Origin: Alkalibaculum bacchi | Lineage (GTDB): Bacteria; Bacillota; Clostridia; Eubacteriales; Alkalibacteraceae | DNA: 6,599 bases | Direction of reading: 5' to 3' | Assembly (NCBI RefSeq): GCF_937875145.1 | Contig: NZ_CALNCS010000198.1 | Span: forward strand, 1-6,599 | Shown here: one piece after another, positions 6,432 to 6,599 of the stretch | Numbering within the stretch: the stretch's first letter is position 1 | Layout: each line of letters opens with the position of its first letter | Translations under genes and position numbers: made by a program | Notes under the pieces: generated by a model | Databases searched by the model: none | Seen by the model: only the letters and a program-made list of their open reading frames with translations | What the model was told of the DNA's origin: nothing

Positions 6432-6464
6432 AAATAAAATTATGTGCTGTGTGTATTTTTATTT
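6426..6464. terminator. possible weak bidirectional terminator hairpin
   Basis: A ten-pair inverted repeat, AAATAAAAAT at 6426-6435 and ATTTTTATTT at 6455-6464, encloses a 19-base loop between two converging genes; the left arm overlaps the repressor stop codon. All pairs are A-T, so the stem is weak. The location is right for a terminator of both genes, but the structure may be no more than AT-rich spacer. Confidence 0.3.
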
Positions 6465-6490
6465 TAATATGTTAGGATAATTTAAGGCTA

Positions 6491-6599
6491 TCATTTGAGT
6501 CGAAGTACGAGATCATAGACCTCGGACTTTGATAGATCAAACTTCTTTGCAAGCCGCCGGGCAAGGGAGCTTTTTGACTCATGATTCGCTAGCCCTGCT
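6491..6599 (-). CDS. rsmI: C-terminal fragment, probably 16S rRNA methyltransferase RsmI
   Basis: The last 35 codons of a leftward gene enter from the right edge and stop at TGA (complement of 6491-6493). The peptide includes SLARRLAKKFDLSKSEVYDL, a small helix-turn-helix-like end. The pattern 'A-x-x-[LV]-A-K-x-[FYL]-x-[LV]-S-K-x-E-[VL]-Y' is typical of the C-terminus of RsmI, the enzyme that 2'-O-methylates C1402 of 16S rRNA. No other part of the protein is visible, so a different protein with a terminal DNA-binding helix pair cannot be excluded. Its G+C content and codon choice (CGG, GCC, CTC) differ from the AT-rich sugar operon. It converges on the repressor gene, with a 59-base gap. Confidence 0.55.
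   Translation of the reverse strand, partial: AGLANHESKSSLARRLAKKFDLSKSEVYDLVLRLK

Overview
The window is a sugar-phosphate catabolic locus. It has one divergent promoter region at about 5421-5657, a DeoR-type repressor gene reading rightward, and a long tight operon reading leftward that runs off the left edge. The DNA is AT-rich with good Shine-Dalgarno sites and several GTG starts. That suggests a low-GC Firmicute-like bacterium or a Coriobacteriia-type actinobacterium; the sequence does not decide between them. A short stretch at the far right is visibly richer in G+C (32 of 59 bases in 6541-6599). It looks like the tail of a housekeeping gene (RsmI-like), so the sugar locus may be an insertion beside it.

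The leftward operon, in order of transcription (right to left), is: a short-form 6-phosphogluconate-dehydrogenase-like enzyme (4530-5420); a small, very AT-rich putative membrane protein (4223-4552); a fructose-family phosphotransferase system as separate IIA (3740-4201), IIB (3417-3743) and IIC (2330-3412) genes; a cytoplasmic FG-GAP/beta-propeller protein (1227-2276); an UlaG-type L-ascorbate-6-phosphate lactonase (59-1177); and the first 14 codons of an L-ribulose-5-phosphate 4-epimerase of the AraD/UlaF family (1-42). The repressor (5658-6431, + strand) faces a convergent partial RsmI-like gene (6491-6599, - strand).

Reading the genes together, the PTS imports and phosphorylates a sugar-like substrate. 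UlaG opens a phosphorylated lactone, the 6PGDH-like enzyme may oxidise and perhaps decarboxylate the resulting acid, and the AraD/UlaF enzyme feeds a pentulose phosphate into the pentose phosphate pathway. This is not the classical ascorbate operon. Within the window the fructose-type PTS stands where UlaABC would be, no UlaD decarboxylase or UlaE 3-epimerase is visible, and two unusual proteins are added: the diverged dehydrogenase and the propeller protein. The dehydrogenase keeps its nucleotide-binding site and catalytic Lys/Asn but has lost several residues that bind or act on 6-phosphogluconate, so the true substrate is probably a different sugar acid. The control region carries a convincing leftward promoter and helically phased direct repeats that are good candidates for the repressor's operators.
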